A DNA stretch of 64,000 nt. It comes from Candidatus Freyarchaeota archaeon. Its GTDB lineage: Archaea; Asgardarchaeota; Jordiarchaeia; Jordiarchaeales; Jordiarchaeaceae. Shown one piece after another: positions 34,121-43,701 of this stretch; within the stretch, counting starts at the first letter, position 1; the number at the start of each line of letters is the position of its first letter. The notes beneath the pieces were generated by a model that saw nothing but the letters and a program-made list of their open reading frames with translations, made no database searches and was not told the DNA's origin. The position numbers and the translations under genes are program-made. The stretch lies in assembly GCA_030587365.1 (NCBI GenBank), contig JAUQZE010000027.1:310001-374000 (forward strand). The letters run 5' to 3'.

Positions 34121-34707
34121 TTTCGGTGAATCTGCCTCCTGCTATGGTCTTCTTCGTTATGTGGATATATTACTGAGGTGTTTTTAAGATTTGTAGGTTG
34201 TTTCTTGGGAATTTAACTTTTTTTGAACTATTTTTGTCGGGTGCTCTAGTACTTTGGCTATTTTCTTCTAATTTTTTTAGTTTCAATAAAAATTTATATG
34301 ATAAACTTTTCTAGATTTTAGTTTATTACTTCATAGATAATACAATTATAAAGGCATATACCTAAACCAAAGGTTTAAATTATTCAAAAAAGAAATAATA
34401 ATTAGGCTGTCATAAAGACGGCCTGGAGATAAAACAGGAGAGGAGGGCTCACTTACACTCCTTTTTACTAAAATAATAACTCAAACTATGACATTAGCCC
34501 CAAAATATTGCATTAAAAATTTATTAGAAATCTTTCATACATCATGATTCACCCTTTTAAATATCAGAATCATTTTTAAAATTGCCATGAAAAGGCTTCT
34601 CAATACTTCGTCTAAGACACGAGGCGTAAGTATATTTTTGAGTGTCGGAAAAGGCTTTATAGATTCGCGTTCATAATAGAACTTAAATAATTAATAGGTG
34701 ATTTGAG
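34121..34707. promoter_or_regulatory. Long divergent spacer between exporter and gelsolin-like gene
   Basis: A 587-base AT-rich region. It holds promoters in both directions; TTTATAGATTCGCG at about 34,655 is TATA-like for the gene at 34,708. A GC-richer stretch at 34,408-34,465 (GGCTGTCATAAAGACGGCC, then GGAGAGGAGGGCTC) stands out against its surroundings and might be a small RNA or leader, but I cannot name it. Confidence 0.4.
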
Positions 34708-35553
34708 TTGTCTGGTAAACCTAGTTACCTGCTTATGCTTCAAATTGAACACGGAGAAAGGGTTCCCGTGCCCTTCAATCAAGAAAACCTGTCTGATGAT
34801 AAGATTATTGCCCTCATAGACGAGTCTAAAAACGTTTTATACCTCTGGTTGGGAAAAGACTGCAGCGATGTCAGCAAAAGATCGGCTACGCGTACCGCGC
34901 AATCCATTAAAAAATCGGGATTCGCATACGGACAACTTCACATAGGACACGACCTGAAACACCTAAAAGTTGTCGATGCATCCAACCCGAACGATCCAGA
35001 AATCCGTAATAATCAATCAGAGTTAACCGCCATTTTCAAGCGTAAATTCACAAAGAAGGACCAATTTGTGATGGAGTTCGGAGCAAAACCACAAGCTGCC
35101 CCCGCTATCCAGCCAGCAGAAAAGGCGGCGTACACACCGAAGCCTGAACCTAAAATTATTACTCCTAAAAAAGCTCCTGCCCCTAAACCTGTTTCTTTCG
35201 CTGAACCCGAACCAGCCGCTGAGGAGGTTGCCCCAGCCCCGGAACCTGTAGTATCACCAAAACCGGTCACTTACGAAGAATTGCCTACAGCTGTTGACCC
35301 AGAATTGGTTGCTCAAGTTAAGCTCGGGCTTTTGACTGTCATAATAGCTACAAAATTTTCAAGTTACCAATTTAAATCCTCTTTATCCGAGGATGGGAAG
35401 CCAATTTACGAGTTTTCGAGTACTGGAGGCTCTATTTGTAAAGTCTCTCTGGAAGGAAGCGACCTTATCATTTTTCCAGATTCTAGATTTGGCGGAATGA
35501 GAGAAGAGATAGTTAAATTGTTGAAGAACAAGGTTGGTTCCATTAAATTCTAG
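34708..35553 (+). CDS. Gelsolin-like-domain protein with proline-rich linker (candidate)
   Basis: A 281-residue protein starting at TTG after AGGTGA. Residues 25-110 have the pattern DDKIIALIDESKNVLYLWLG, then KDCSDVSKRSATRTAQSI. This matches the gelsolin/villin core, where a strand, a D-turn, IYxWxGK and a helix follow each other. Residues 130-195 are a Pro/Ala/Glu-rich linker. Residues 200-281 are a separate small alpha/beta domain. Gelsolin-type proteins are known from Asgard archaea; here no actin or profilin is nearby. Another archaeal fold with the same strand order cannot be excluded. Confidence 0.5.
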   Translation: MSGKPSYLLMLQIEHGERVPVPFNQENLSDDKIIALIDESKNVLYLWLGKDCSDVSKRSATRTAQSIKKSGFAYGQLHIGHDLKHLKVVDASNPNDPEIRNNQSELTAIFKRKFTKKDQFVMEFGAKPQAAPAIQPAEKAAYTPKPEPKIITPKKAPAPKPVSFAEPEPAAEEVAPAPEPVVSPKPVTYEELPTAVDPELVAQVKLGLLTVIIATKFSSYQFKSSLSEDGKPIYEFSSTGGSICKVSLEGSDLIIFPDSRFGGMREEIVKLLKNKVGSIKF

Positions 35554-35580
35554 ACTCCCTTCTTTCCCCTCTTCTTATTT

Positions 35581-36345
35581 TTATAAAACTTTCAACGCAA
35601 AAGTCATATATCCAGTGTGCCCTATCATCCTAGTCTCGGGTCTGGTTTTTCCCTCTTCTACATTGATATATCTCACTATGCATTCTAGAGTCGTCAAGTC
35701 GATGAAGTTTTGTTTTTCCAGTTCCTTCACTGTTTTTTGCACCTGTTCAATAGTTGGTGAGTAGGAGGCGAAGTGCCCTCCCGCTATTAGTGCATCGTAG
35801 GCTAATTTAACCGCTAACCAGGGAGTCGCCATATCCAGTATGACAGCATCGACCTGTTTTTCTTCTATGCCTTCCAGAATGTCTTTATTTTTGAGCTCCA
35901 CGTAATCCAAAACTCCCGTTTTTTCAAGGTTTTTTCTAGCTATTTTTAGGAACTCTTCCCGGTTCTCGTAACTGTAAACCCTACCAGAAGGTTTAACGTA
36001 ATTCGCCAAAATGCTGGTAAGCGCACCGCTACCGGTACCCGCTTCCACAACCCGGCTACCCGGAACTACACCAGTGTTCAACAAGATGAGACCTATGTCT
36101 TTAGGATAGATTATCTGCGTGGCTCTCTGCATCTTCAAAAGCAAATCCATGGGCGTGGGCTTGACTGCGTAAAATTTGTGATTCAAGTTGCTCAAAACCA
36201 TGGTTCCGTAGGGTTTACCAATAATATCATCCAAGTTTACCATTCCTTTGTGGGTGTGGTGGATTTTTCCCTCTTCAGCTTTAAGAAGCCATCTCCTTTT
36301 CCTATCGTATATTAAGAGTACATAGTCGCCAACGTTAATGCTCAT
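35581..36345 (-). CDS. trmI: tRNA (adenine-N1)-methyltransferase TrmI
   Basis: A 254-residue enzyme from ATG 36345; GGAG lies seven bases upstream, and GTG 36354 is the longer option. It has an N-terminal beta domain (VGDYVLLIYDRKRRWLLKAE) and a Rossmann methyltransferase with SAM motif VVEAGTGSGALTSILA, and ends in the RPETRMIGHTGYMTFA motif typical of TrmI. Archaeal TrmI makes 1-methyladenosine at tRNA positions 57 and 58, and helps tRNA stability in heat. It reads the same way as the AmrS gene, 19 bases downstream of that gene's end. Confidence 0.92.
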   Translation of the reverse strand: MSINVGDYVLLIYDRKRRWLLKAEEGKIHHTHKGMVNLDDIIGKPYGTMVLSNLNHKFYAVKPTPMDLLLKMQRATQIIYPKDIGLILLNTGVVPGSRVVEAGTGSGALTSILANYVKPSGRVYSYENREEFLKIARKNLEKTGVLDYVELKNKDILEGIEEKQVDAVILDMATPWLAVKLAYDALIAGGHFASYSPTIEQVQKTVKELEKQNFIDLTTLECIVRYINVEEGKTRPETRMIGHTGYMTFALKVL

Positions 36346-36363
36346 TTTTCTCACTCCAGATTG

Positions 36364-37398
36364 CTACAGATTCGGTTCACCTACGAGGGGGATTTCTGTA
36401 CCACATTTAGGGCACTTTTTATCAGGGGTAATTCGATACTTGGTGATACTAAAAATATATCTCTCTATGAGTAGTTCCCCGCAAACCGGGCAACAGGTGT
36501 TCTCACCGCTGTGTCCCGGCACATTTCCTACATAAACGTATTTTAATCCTTCATCCCGACCTATCTGCCTACCCTGTTCCAGTGTTTCGATGGGGGTTGG
36601 TTCTCTATCCCTCATTTGATATTCCGGGTGGAATCTGGTTAGATGCCAGGGAATGTTTTCATCCTCTTCCTTTAACCTTTTAGCTATACTTCTTAAACAA
36701 TCCTTATTGTCGTTTACCTGCGGGATTACCAAGGTGGTTACTTCAATGTGTATACCCCTTTTCCTCGCTTCGTGAATGTTACACCAAACATGCTCAACGT
36801 CAGCTCCACAGTATTTCTGTACAGTTTCCTTACATCCTTTTACATCCACGTTCATAGCATCTAAACCATTTTCTATAAGGAGATTCAAGGCCTCCGGGGT
36901 CATGTACCCGTTAGTCACGAAAGTGTTGTAGTATCCCCTATCTTTTGCCAGTCTAAATACGTCTAAGGAATACTCTAACATAAGAGTGGGCTCATTAAAG
37001 GAGATGGAAGTTCCCCGGCACTTATAGGCCTTAACCAGCTTCATAAACTGCTCTGGGCTCACGTAATTCTTGAACTCATCCGGAGGATGTTTCGAAATCT
37101 CGAAATTTTGACACCAGGGACAGCTATAGTTGCATGACCAGGAGCCAACGGTTAGGGCTTTGGAGCCGACGTAAAAGTGGAAAAACGGCTTCTTTTCTAT
37201 GGGGTTAGCGCTCAGGGAGGAAATGTCGCCATAGATTAGTGTGAAGAGTTTTCCATCGATATTTTTTCTAGTTTTGCAGAACCCTGCTCCGCCCTCTGGA
37301 ATTACGCATTTGCGCATACATGTGAGGCATCTAATTTTTCCACCCTCGGTTTCTTCGCTTAGCAACGCTTCTCTCAAACAGTGCTTGTTATTTCCCAT
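36364..37398 (-). CDS. amrS: AmmeMemoRadiSam system radical SAM enzyme (AmrS)
   Basis: A 344-residue radical SAM protein. The cluster motif is C89-x3-C93-x2-C96 in GSWSCNYSCPWCQNFE. The N-terminal part has CLTCMRKC and GFCKTRKN, and the C-terminal end a zinc-ribbon pair (CCPVCGELL and CPKCGTEIP). This layout is that of the AmmeMemoRadiSam family, found with AMMECR1 and Memo homologues in archaea; the reaction is not established. Neither partner is in the window. Confidence 0.88.
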   Translation of the reverse strand: MGNNKHCLREALLSEETEGGKIRCLTCMRKCVIPEGGAGFCKTRKNIDGKLFTLIYGDISSLSANPIEKKPFFHFYVGSKALTVGSWSCNYSCPWCQNFEISKHPPDEFKNYVSPEQFMKLVKAYKCRGTSISFNEPTLMLEYSLDVFRLAKDRGYYNTFVTNGYMTPEALNLLIENGLDAMNVDVKGCKETVQKYCGADVEHVWCNIHEARKRGIHIEVTTLVIPQVNDNKDCLRSIAKRLKEEDENIPWHLTRFHPEYQMRDREPTPIETLEQGRQIGRDEGLKYVYVGNVPGHSGENTCCPVCGELLIERYIFSITKYRITPDKKCPKCGTEIPLVGEPNL

Positions 37399-37712
37399 CT
37401 AAAAACCCTCATTCCAGAGATATCCAGCCCATTGTTTTACAACACATTAAAATACACTTCAAAACTGGAAGATTTCCCAATTTCATAATACAGTTGAGTT
37501 TTTTTAAATCCTTTTTACCCAAAAATCTTTTTATTAAAAATTAACTAGGCGTGACATTTTTTGGGAAATTTTGGTGTTTGGTTGTAGGAAACAGAAGAAT
37601 TAGATTTATACTTGTTGAAATTATATGTTTTTTCAAAAGATAATTTTAAATATAAACCACTATTATAATGATTCATAAAATTTGATTCACTAAGTTGCTG
37701 GTTGGTGATAGT
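37399..37712. promoter_or_regulatory. Divergent spacer
   Basis: AT-rich, no gene. TATA-like AATTTTAAATATAAAC at about 37,643 fits the plus-strand gene that follows; AATACACTTCAAAAC near 37,450 lies upstream of amrS. Confidence 0.4.
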
Positions 37713-38078
37713 GTGTCTGAAAATAAGGAATTACCGCCTGCTGTTCCTCTCAAACTCAGTGGTTTAGAGGACTTGGCGCGGATGCTGGTTTTTTGGATGG
37801 CTCGAGAAAGAGGCGCTTCAATTCTGTATTTTAAAAAGGATGGGAAGCATGTTTATGGGGCTCTAACGGTAAGCTTTCCCGGATACTATGAACTTAGAGG
37901 GCTTCCCCTATTCATCTGTGTAGTTAGGGATGAGGCTCCTAAGGGACAGTTTCTCCGATATCAAGGGACGCCCGAAGAATCCATAACCTTCGTAAAATCC
38001 TTAGAAATGGATCCCAAATACCAATACATTCCCATAATAAAACTTGCCGAAGCTCCGAAATTCGTAGGAACCCTATGA
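37713..38078 (+). CDS. Conserved-looking protein of unknown function
   Basis: A 121-residue protein from GTG 37713 (GGTGATA just upstream; TTG 37695 is the longer option). It has a mixed alpha/beta pattern: a helix (LEDLARMLVFWMARER), then strands (GASILYFKKDGKHVYGALTVS and LPLFICVVRD). No membrane segment or metal motif. Composition and ribosome site support a real gene. I do not recognise the family. Confidence 0.6.
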   Translation: MSENKELPPAVPLKLSGLEDLARMLVFWMARERGASILYFKKDGKHVYGALTVSFPGYYELRGLPLFICVVRDEAPKGQFLRYQGTPEESITFVKSLEMDPKYQYIPIIKLAEAPKFVGTL

Positions 38079-38179
38079 ACTTAAAACAAATCAGATCCAA
38101 ACCTGAATAATCCTTTAATTTCGAGAATATGCTCAACTAAAATGTCCTCTGTGAATAATTGGATGTTAGGTACCTCTTT

Positions 38180-39541
38180 TTAAAAAGTAACTTCCTTGGA
38201 GGACGACTTGGCAAAGCTCCAAACGAAAGCGAAGAACCAGAGAACGGAGGCGACAACCATGGCTATTAGGGTAATGAAAATGTTTGTTTGGATTAGATAC
38301 CAGATTTGATATACTAGGTTAAGGAAAAAGGGATTCCCTGTGTAGATGAAAAAGTATGTCAAAATTTTCGGAATTTCGTTAATAGGAATGTAAAGGTTAA
38401 ACCAGTACTGGGGGGGAACACAGTTTACTACTAGGTTGGGTAATGTGTACAGGTACCATGAAATATACTTTGGTATCAGAGCTAATTGGATTATGTACTT
38501 ACCCGTGAGGTAGTCTACTCCTATGAATGCTCCGGCTAGGATGAATCCTACTAGTGAGGGGTTGAAGCCGGCTCTTTTCTGAGTTCCTCTAACTAGAATT
38601 ATCAGAGTCACTATGCCGAATATTCCGAGGCAGATGTAATTAATGTAGTTGAATAGAAGCTCTGGATTCCCGCCCCAAGTAAGGTATCCTGAGGGGCTTA
38701 TTCCTGGGAAGTAAATGTAGGGCAACGTGAAGTACGCTAAAACTAGGAAAACTGCAATCTGAAAAATCAAAATGAGCTTGTATGGTACTTCTGTCATTTT
38801 TATTCCATAGGTTTGCGCTTCGAATTCTCCCGCCCCTGCGAAAACAAGCCAGATTATGGAACCAATAGCCAGAGAATCGACTATAACCATAGCAATGCTG
38901 TACACCATTATCATAATATTGGTCCATATGCCCCAAATCCAATTCGCTAACAGGACAAAGATTTGTCCGCTGTAAAAAATGTAAGCGGCGTAAATCGGTA
39001 GCGGGCATACCATGAATGCAATAAGAGCACCGTATGCTATTCTGGTTCCTCTGCCCGCCTTCCAAACCCAGTCACTCATGGTAACGATTCTCCCCGCAAG
39101 AATAATTCCTGCAAAGATGCTCAGAATAGGTGAAATAGTTGGAAGTATGAAAAACAGTATAACTATCAGAGTGGTGAAACCATAAAACATCCGATACCGC
39201 AGAGGAATAACCGTGGTACTACTATTCATTACTGAAAACGTATTAGCTAAACGCGTCCTATTAATCACTATAAACAAGAGCCAAGGCAGCGAGAAAAAGA
39301 TTGGAGTAATCACATAATTCATTAAACCATCCACAAAGCTAAACTTAAGGATAAATTGAAGGGACTGCGTAACAAATTGGTAAATAGGATTATTAACAAG
39401 AAGCGGGTAAATCTGGAAAGGATACTGATAAATCTTGTAGGGAGAAATAGCAAATATGAAGGCAAAATATATTGGCAAAGCTACGGCGCAAATCACAACC
39501 AGCAACCTAACCGCTAAAACTCCACCGATCCTTCTACTCAT
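38180..39541 (-). CDS. Polytopic membrane protein, unknown
   Basis: A 453-residue protein from ATG 39541 (GGAGG eight bases upstream). It has about 12 hydrophobic segments rich in Ile, Tyr and Phe, with short loops. No charged transporter signature or binding-site motif is recognisable, so it may be a channel, a polytopic assembly factor or an archaeal-specific protein. It stands alone between unrelated genes. Confidence 0.7.
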   Translation of the reverse strand: MSRRIGGVLAVRLLVVICAVALPIYFAFIFAISPYKIYQYPFQIYPLLVNNPIYQFVTQSLQFILKFSFVDGLMNYVITPIFFSLPWLLFIVINRTRLANTFSVMNSSTTVIPLRYRMFYGFTTLIVILFFILPTISPILSIFAGIILAGRIVTMSDWVWKAGRGTRIAYGALIAFMVCPLPIYAAYIFYSGQIFVLLANWIWGIWTNIMIMVYSIAMVIVDSLAIGSIIWLVFAGAGEFEAQTYGIKMTEVPYKLILIFQIAVFLVLAYFTLPYIYFPGISPSGYLTWGGNPELLFNYINYICLGIFGIVTLIILVRGTQKRAGFNPSLVGFILAGAFIGVDYLTGKYIIQLALIPKYISWYLYTLPNLVVNCVPPQYWFNLYIPINEIPKILTYFFIYTGNPFFLNLVYQIWYLIQTNIFITLIAMVVASVLWFFAFVWSFAKSSSKEVTF

Positions 39542-39674
39542 CAGGGAGTCCTCCAAAAAGATAAACTACAGACAATTACTTTAAATAAGGCGACACTCCA
39601 AACTAAAAAGGTTTCTATTCGACTTGTATATCACATTCAAATTTTTTATGGTAAATTCTCAATGAGATAGCATT

Positions 39675-40202
39675 CTATTTTGGCTTTATTCTGAATTCCC
39701 ATTCACACCATAGATTCTCGTCATGTTCGTCTGGGGGGCACACGATGCAATTAACCTCTACTTCTGGATTAAACGCCCTTGCAAATTCTTTCAAATATGT
39801 CCATCTAACTTCCTTGCAGGGAAATTCGCTTACGCCTTTCTTTATTCTGGCTTTTTGAGTGCGGCAACTGGTAACTCTAAATATTGCTCTATCCGATTTA
39901 ATCTCCCATTCCTTCTCCTCTTGGTACAAAGCCCAACTGGTAGCCCTCAGCGCCGCCATAAATAACTTCAAATCATTACTTTCAAGCTCCAAAAGCTCTT
40001 TTAGGTCTCGAACCTCCAACTTCGCTAACGCACTCCAACAGTTTGTGTCAATTTTTGTAGCAGCATTAGTGCCAAAATTTTCCTCTATACCCAAAAAGTA
40101 GAGACCGTCAACTCTCCAAATGTTACTAATCTGCAAATTTAACAGGTTCACCAATTTTTCTTTTGGAAGACCCTTCAACCAGTTTCTATCCTCGTCGTTC
40201 AT
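39675..40202 (-). CDS. DUF6125 / ATC-hydrolase-like protein
   Basis: A 175-residue protein. Its second half carries the pattern TSCRTQKARIKKG, then FPCKEV, then FARAFNPEVEVNC and DENLWCEWEF. This is like the L-2-amino-thiazoline-4-carboxylate hydrolase-type / DUF6125 families found in anaerobes, whose cysteines may bind a metal. The start has GGTGA ten bases upstream. Biochemical function unknown. It is a single-gene unit. Confidence 0.5.
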   Translation of the reverse strand: MNDEDRNWLKGLPKEKLVNLLNLQISNIWRVDGLYFLGIEENFGTNAATKIDTNCWSALAKLEVRDLKELLELESNDLKLFMAALRATSWALYQEEKEWEIKSDRAIFRVTSCRTQKARIKKGVSEFPCKEVRWTYLKEFARAFNPEVEVNCIVCPPDEHDENLWCEWEFRIKPK

Positions 40203-40479
40203 TCCAATTCACCGCCATCTGTAGCTAATTCCGAATAAATATTTCCACATATTCAATTTCGATTTTTTATTAATGTGGTGATATAGTATAAAAACTTTAC
40301 AATATTTAAGAAATATAAAATTAAGTTGATAAATCCTATTACTTTTCTTGAATACTGAACCCCGTATTTTTATTTAAAACCTAAAAGTCGAAAACTGGAA
40401 TAGATAAGTTTATGAGGATGATACAAATGATATCAAAACTAAAATAGGAAAGATAAATTAGCGAAGTGTTACTTATGGT
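40203..40479. promoter_or_regulatory. Divergent AT-rich spacer
   Basis: Over 70% A+T. TTTTTATTTAAAACC at about 40,367 is a likely TATA box for the plus-strand gene, though rather far from its start. No gene. Confidence 0.35.
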
Positions 40480-41001
40480 TTGGGACTGGAATTGGAGGAT
40501 GAATTGAGAAAACAGGTTCAAGAGTACCTAGAACTGTGTCAAAAACTAACAGTGGAAATGAGAAAAAAATATGATGTCGAAATATATTCAGCTGAATTCA
40601 TCAGGGAGCATTCCGAAAAGCAGCTGGAACTCGCGGAGGACATAAAAATTTACCTTCAAAGAATAATAGAGTACCTTGGACTAAGAAAGAGAGCGGTTAA
40701 CGAGTTCCTCTCCCAACTATTCTGGATAAACCAGTCACTCAACTCCACAAACTCCGAAGAAATCTCCTTCTACCTGCGCAACGCCCTCGAAGGACTAATA
40801 GACATGGAAACACTGCTAACACGAGAAAGCGAACTGCTAATAAACTTTGAAAAAAATGTTCGAACCATAAAAAACTTCCTCGACTTCGTTGATGAAACAA
40901 AAAAAGAAATAGAAAACTACAAAAATTTCTACCCCGAACTCATAAACAAACTCGACGAAATAATAAAAAACATAAACGAAACACCCCCAAAAACAACCTG
41001 A
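40480..41001 (+). CDS. Coiled-coil protein, unknown
   Basis: A 173-residue, almost wholly helical protein starting at TTG 40480. Long amphipathic helices (LRKQVQEYLELCQKLTVEMR and NFEKNVRTIKNFLDFVDETK) suggest a helical bundle or coiled coil. No membrane segment. It may be a scaffold or chaperone-like protein. Codons are A/C-ending in its second half. Confidence 0.6.
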   Translation: MGLELEDELRKQVQEYLELCQKLTVEMRKKYDVEIYSAEFIREHSEKQLELAEDIKIYLQRIIEYLGLRKRAVNEFLSQLFWINQSLNSTNSEEISFYLRNALEGLIDMETLLTRESELLINFEKNVRTIKNFLDFVDETKKEIENYKNFYPELINKLDEIIKNINETPPKTT

Positions 41002-41050
41002 ACTTTTATAACCACTTAAGAACCCCAGAAAAAATTTTCCACACCTCTCC

Positions 41051-41836
41051 TTAGAATTGTCCCATTGCCTCGTTGATTTTTTCTTTTATTTCCTTAGCAG
41101 ACCTTTTCGGATCCTCGGATTGATAAATTGAACGCCCAACAATAGCGTAAGTGGCACCCGCCCGGAAAGCCTCACCTATCACACCCCCCTGAGAGCCGAT
41201 CCCCGGACTAAAAATCGGAATCTTCCTACCAACGATTTCAAAAACCCTTTCTATTATCTTCGGCTGCGTTGCACCAACCACAACCCCATCAGCTCCCCAG
41301 GACTTCGCCTTCTCAGCAAAAACCTCGTACTGAAAACGAACAGCACCCTCATCTCTAACCACTCTCTGACCATAACCCTCCTCAGCACCCGGATGAGACA
41401 TATACACCAACAGAATAACACCCTTCTCATAATCCTTCGCGACACTAAAGACCGCATCTAATCCACCCTTCCACCCCACGAAAGGATTAACAATCAGAGC
41501 ATCAAACCCCGCCTCGAAAAAGTAACGCGAAGCCCACTCATTAGTGTGCTCCACATCGTTCAGCTTACAGTCCATAATGAGAGGAAGACCATAATGAGAC
41601 ACATCCTCAATCAACAACCGCAGGTCATCAAAAAGGCCAAGAGGGAGCAACAACTGAAAATTTATCTTAACCCCCACAATATGCTCCTCAACCTCACTCA
41701 AAATCCGACGAGATTTTACCAGCAATCTCCTCTTAAAATCCTTCTCTCCAACCGACGGTGATAAATCCAACGCCAGAACAACACGGCTCCCATTCTCTCT
41801 AACACATTTCTTAAGCTTCTCACTAAAAACCAACAT
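41051..41836 (-). CDS. pyrF: Orotidine 5'-phosphate decarboxylase
   Basis: A 261-residue TIM-barrel enzyme from ATG 41836; the open frame extends 28 codons further but that part is a hydrophobic, non-conserved run. Active-site pattern: D24 in LALDLSP, K58 in GVKINF, and D89-C-K91-x-x-D94 in MDCKLNDVEHT. Phosphate-binding residues lie in FSPGIGSQGG and AIVGRSIYQ. It makes UMP from OMP. It is at the larger end of the family, closer to the PyrF subfamily with long loops. The hydrogenase protease gene lies just upstream on the same strand. Confidence 0.9.
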   Translation of the reverse strand: MLVFSEKLKKCVRENGSRVVLALDLSPSVGEKDFKRRLLVKSRRILSEVEEHIVGVKINFQLLLPLGLFDDLRLLIEDVSHYGLPLIMDCKLNDVEHTNEWASRYFFEAGFDALIVNPFVGWKGGLDAVFSVAKDYEKGVILLVYMSHPGAEEGYGQRVVRDEGAVRFQYEVFAEKAKSWGADGVVVGATQPKIIERVFEIVGRKIPIFSPGIGSQGGVIGEAFRAGATYAIVGRSIYQSEDPKRSAKEIKEKINEAMGQF

Positions 41837-41928
41837 AAAAAATCCATCCAACAAAAGAAAAGCAAAACTAGTAAAAAAAACTATCCGTACACAAACAAAC
41901 AAAAAATCAGAATAATACACAGATTGGA

Positions 41929-42381
41929 TTAGACGAGTCCAAATATAACATCAATCACTTTTGGAACAACAGCCTTAATCTCCGGCGAAAGATCCATGCT
42001 GTGCTCCTTATAATTTTTGGGCTCCACACCCACCACCACCAACTCCAGAGGCAATTTACCAAGCTCCTTGCCAATCCTGAGAGCAGACAACAAATCCATT
42101 TCATGAAGAGAAAAAAACTTCACCACACCCTTCATCAACCGGTCAACATCCAACACGTAAATTTCCCCCGGTTTACAGCCACCTAAAATAGCATCCACAA
42201 TAATTACTTTATCAGCACCCTCCATCAGATTAAGAAGCGTGACACCACCAGTCCCCCCATCAACGACTTCAACATTAGCGGGTAAATCCCTTTTATTCAA
42301 TTCTTCAACCACATGTATGCCAACTCCCTCGTCCCCTAGCAATAAATTCCCAACACCAATGATTACGGTGCGCTTAACCAT
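41929..42381 (-). CDS. Hydrogenase maturation protease (HybD/HycI family)
   Basis: A 150-residue endopeptidase from ATG 42381, with GGAGGT upstream. The nickel-sensing residues of the family are present: E18 in LLGDEGVG, D63 in IIVDAILGG, H93 in FSLHEMDLL. It removes the C-terminal peptide of a [NiFe]-hydrogenase large subunit once nickel is in place. The group 4 large subunit at 5.1-6.2 kb is a possible substrate; this link is inference. No other hyp gene is in the window. Confidence 0.9.
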   Translation of the reverse strand: MVKRTVIIGVGNLLLGDEGVGIHVVEELNKRDLPANVEVVDGGTGGVTLLNLMEGADKVIIVDAILGGCKPGEIYVLDVDRLMKGVVKFFSLHEMDLLSALRIGKELGKLPLELVVVGVEPKNYKEHSMDLSPEIKAVVPKVIDVIFGLV

Positions 42382-42596
42382 TTTTATTTTTAATACCTCC
42401 AATCCTAACGGGTTCTACTCTGTGTTAAAACTTTATCGGAGAAAATCTCTTCTTCTTGTTCTAACGAGTCTTGGGTCAGGAATTGTTTATAAATTCGAAT
42501 TATGATTATTATAATTACGATTCGAAATTCTTTTTTTGAGAATAGGGAGTGGGAGCCGGTGGTTCTTGATAAAAGGCATCAGGCATTCAAAAATTT

Positions 42597-42860
42597 TCAT
42601 TCAATCAACCATTCCACAGCCTCTCTAATAACTTCCCTATCCCTCTCAACGGGATTACACCGAAGCCTACCCACAAGCTCAAGCAGGTCACCATCAAACT
42701 CCAGTAAAGGAAACTCTTTCTTCAGCTCACTCCTAATTTCATCGACCTTCGAATACCCCAACAATTCCCTCTCAAGCATCTTCAACCTATGCTCAACTCT
42801 AATAAGCTCTCTCCTTAACTCTAGAATTTCCCTTCTCATATTATCCATCTTGGTTTCCAT
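42597..42860 (-). CDS. Small coiled-coil protein, unknown
   Basis: An 87-residue protein. The first 35 residues form a coiled coil (REILELRRELIRVEHRLKML); the rest is a short helical domain ending in REVIREAVEWLIE. Size and layout resemble antitoxin-type small archaeal proteins, but no toxin is adjacent. Confidence 0.5.
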   Translation of the reverse strand: METKMDNMRREILELRRELIRVEHRLKMLERELLGYSKVDEIRSELKKEFPLLEFDGDLLELVGRLRCNPVERDREVIREAVEWLIE

Positions 42861-43120
42861 AGGTATTAGTTTGCATTACAAGCTTAAACATCTTATAGAA
42901 CCACTTCTCCCTAAATTCTAAAACAAGAGAACAAACCCACTCAATCCAACGAAGTAAGGTAAGTACAGCATCAATGTTAGTATTTGAATCGAGTTTCCAG
43001 AAATACGGGAGAAAAATGTTAATAAGACAGAATAGAAAAAACCTGAAAAACTTCGCTTATGAGACGAGATAGAACTTAGATAGAGCGAAAGTAAGGTGAA
43101 AAGTTTTTTGGTTCAAAAAC
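42861..43120. other. Intergenic spacer
   Basis: No gene seen. GAGAAAAATGTTAATAAGAC and nearby A-rich stretches have no clear start-stop frame. A weak promoter for the next gene may lie here. Confidence 0.3.
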
Positions 43121-43405
43121 ATGGTATTATTAGAGGGATTAACGGAGATGAAAATAACAAAGAGCTGGGACTACGCTACCGGAGAATACGTGACAAAAAT
43201 TGTTGAAGGAAAAAGAAAATGCACAATCAAAGTAGGCAGCACGTTAGACATGGATGTTGCAGGTGATGACGCGTTAGAACTGGACTACTCTATCGATGAC
43301 CTAGTAATAAATATCAGTGGCGACAAAGAATTAGCCATCCAAGCCGCCGGAGCAAAGGGACTAAGAGCCTATTTGAACGAATATTTAGAAATGAAAAGAG
43401 AGTGA
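43121..43405 (+). CDS. Small protein of unknown function
   Basis: A 94-residue protein starting at ATG 43121 (ATG 43148 is possible). Predicted strand-rich first half (KITKSWDYATGEYVTKIVEG and KCTIKVGSTLDMDV) and a helical end (LAIQAAGAKGLRAYLNEYLE). I do not recognise it. The absence of membrane segments suggests a soluble protein. Confidence 0.5.
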   Translation: MVLLEGLTEMKITKSWDYATGEYVTKIVEGKRKCTIKVGSTLDMDVAGDDALELDYSIDDLVINISGDKELAIQAAGAKGLRAYLNEYLEMKRE

Positions 43406-43701
43406 GGAAACGTACATTCTTAGTGTGAAGGATTATACGTTAATAGTTAGCTGCTAAACTCCACCAGAAATGATTATAGCCAGCCTTATACTCCCAAGGC
43501 ATACTTCACACTTCCCAAGATGTCGCTTAAGTCTGGTTTCACAGCCTCAACGATTATCTAGATTGTAAAGTCAAGCTGTGCTAGAAGTAGTGTTATTGGA
43601 GGATGACAATTACCATAAAAGTTATCTTTATAAGGAAAAGCATATCAAATTCAATTAAATCAAGCCAAAAAATAGGGAATAAAGAGAGAATGGGGAACTA
43701 T
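43406..43701. other. Spacer upstream of the surface-protein gene
   Basis: No gene. A longer reading frame for the surface protein opens at 43603, but its first 33 codons lack a ribosome site and precede a normal signal peptide. Confidence 0.35.

Noticed and set aside
34400..34470. GC-richer block considered as tRNA or other structural RNA
   Set aside because: No tRNA cloverleaf or conserved arms could be drawn; only short partial pairing.
41837..41920. 28-codon N-terminal extension of pyrF as a membrane anchor
   Set aside because: The conserved protein starts near ATG 41836, and the extension is a T-rich run with many Phe codons and no ribosome site.
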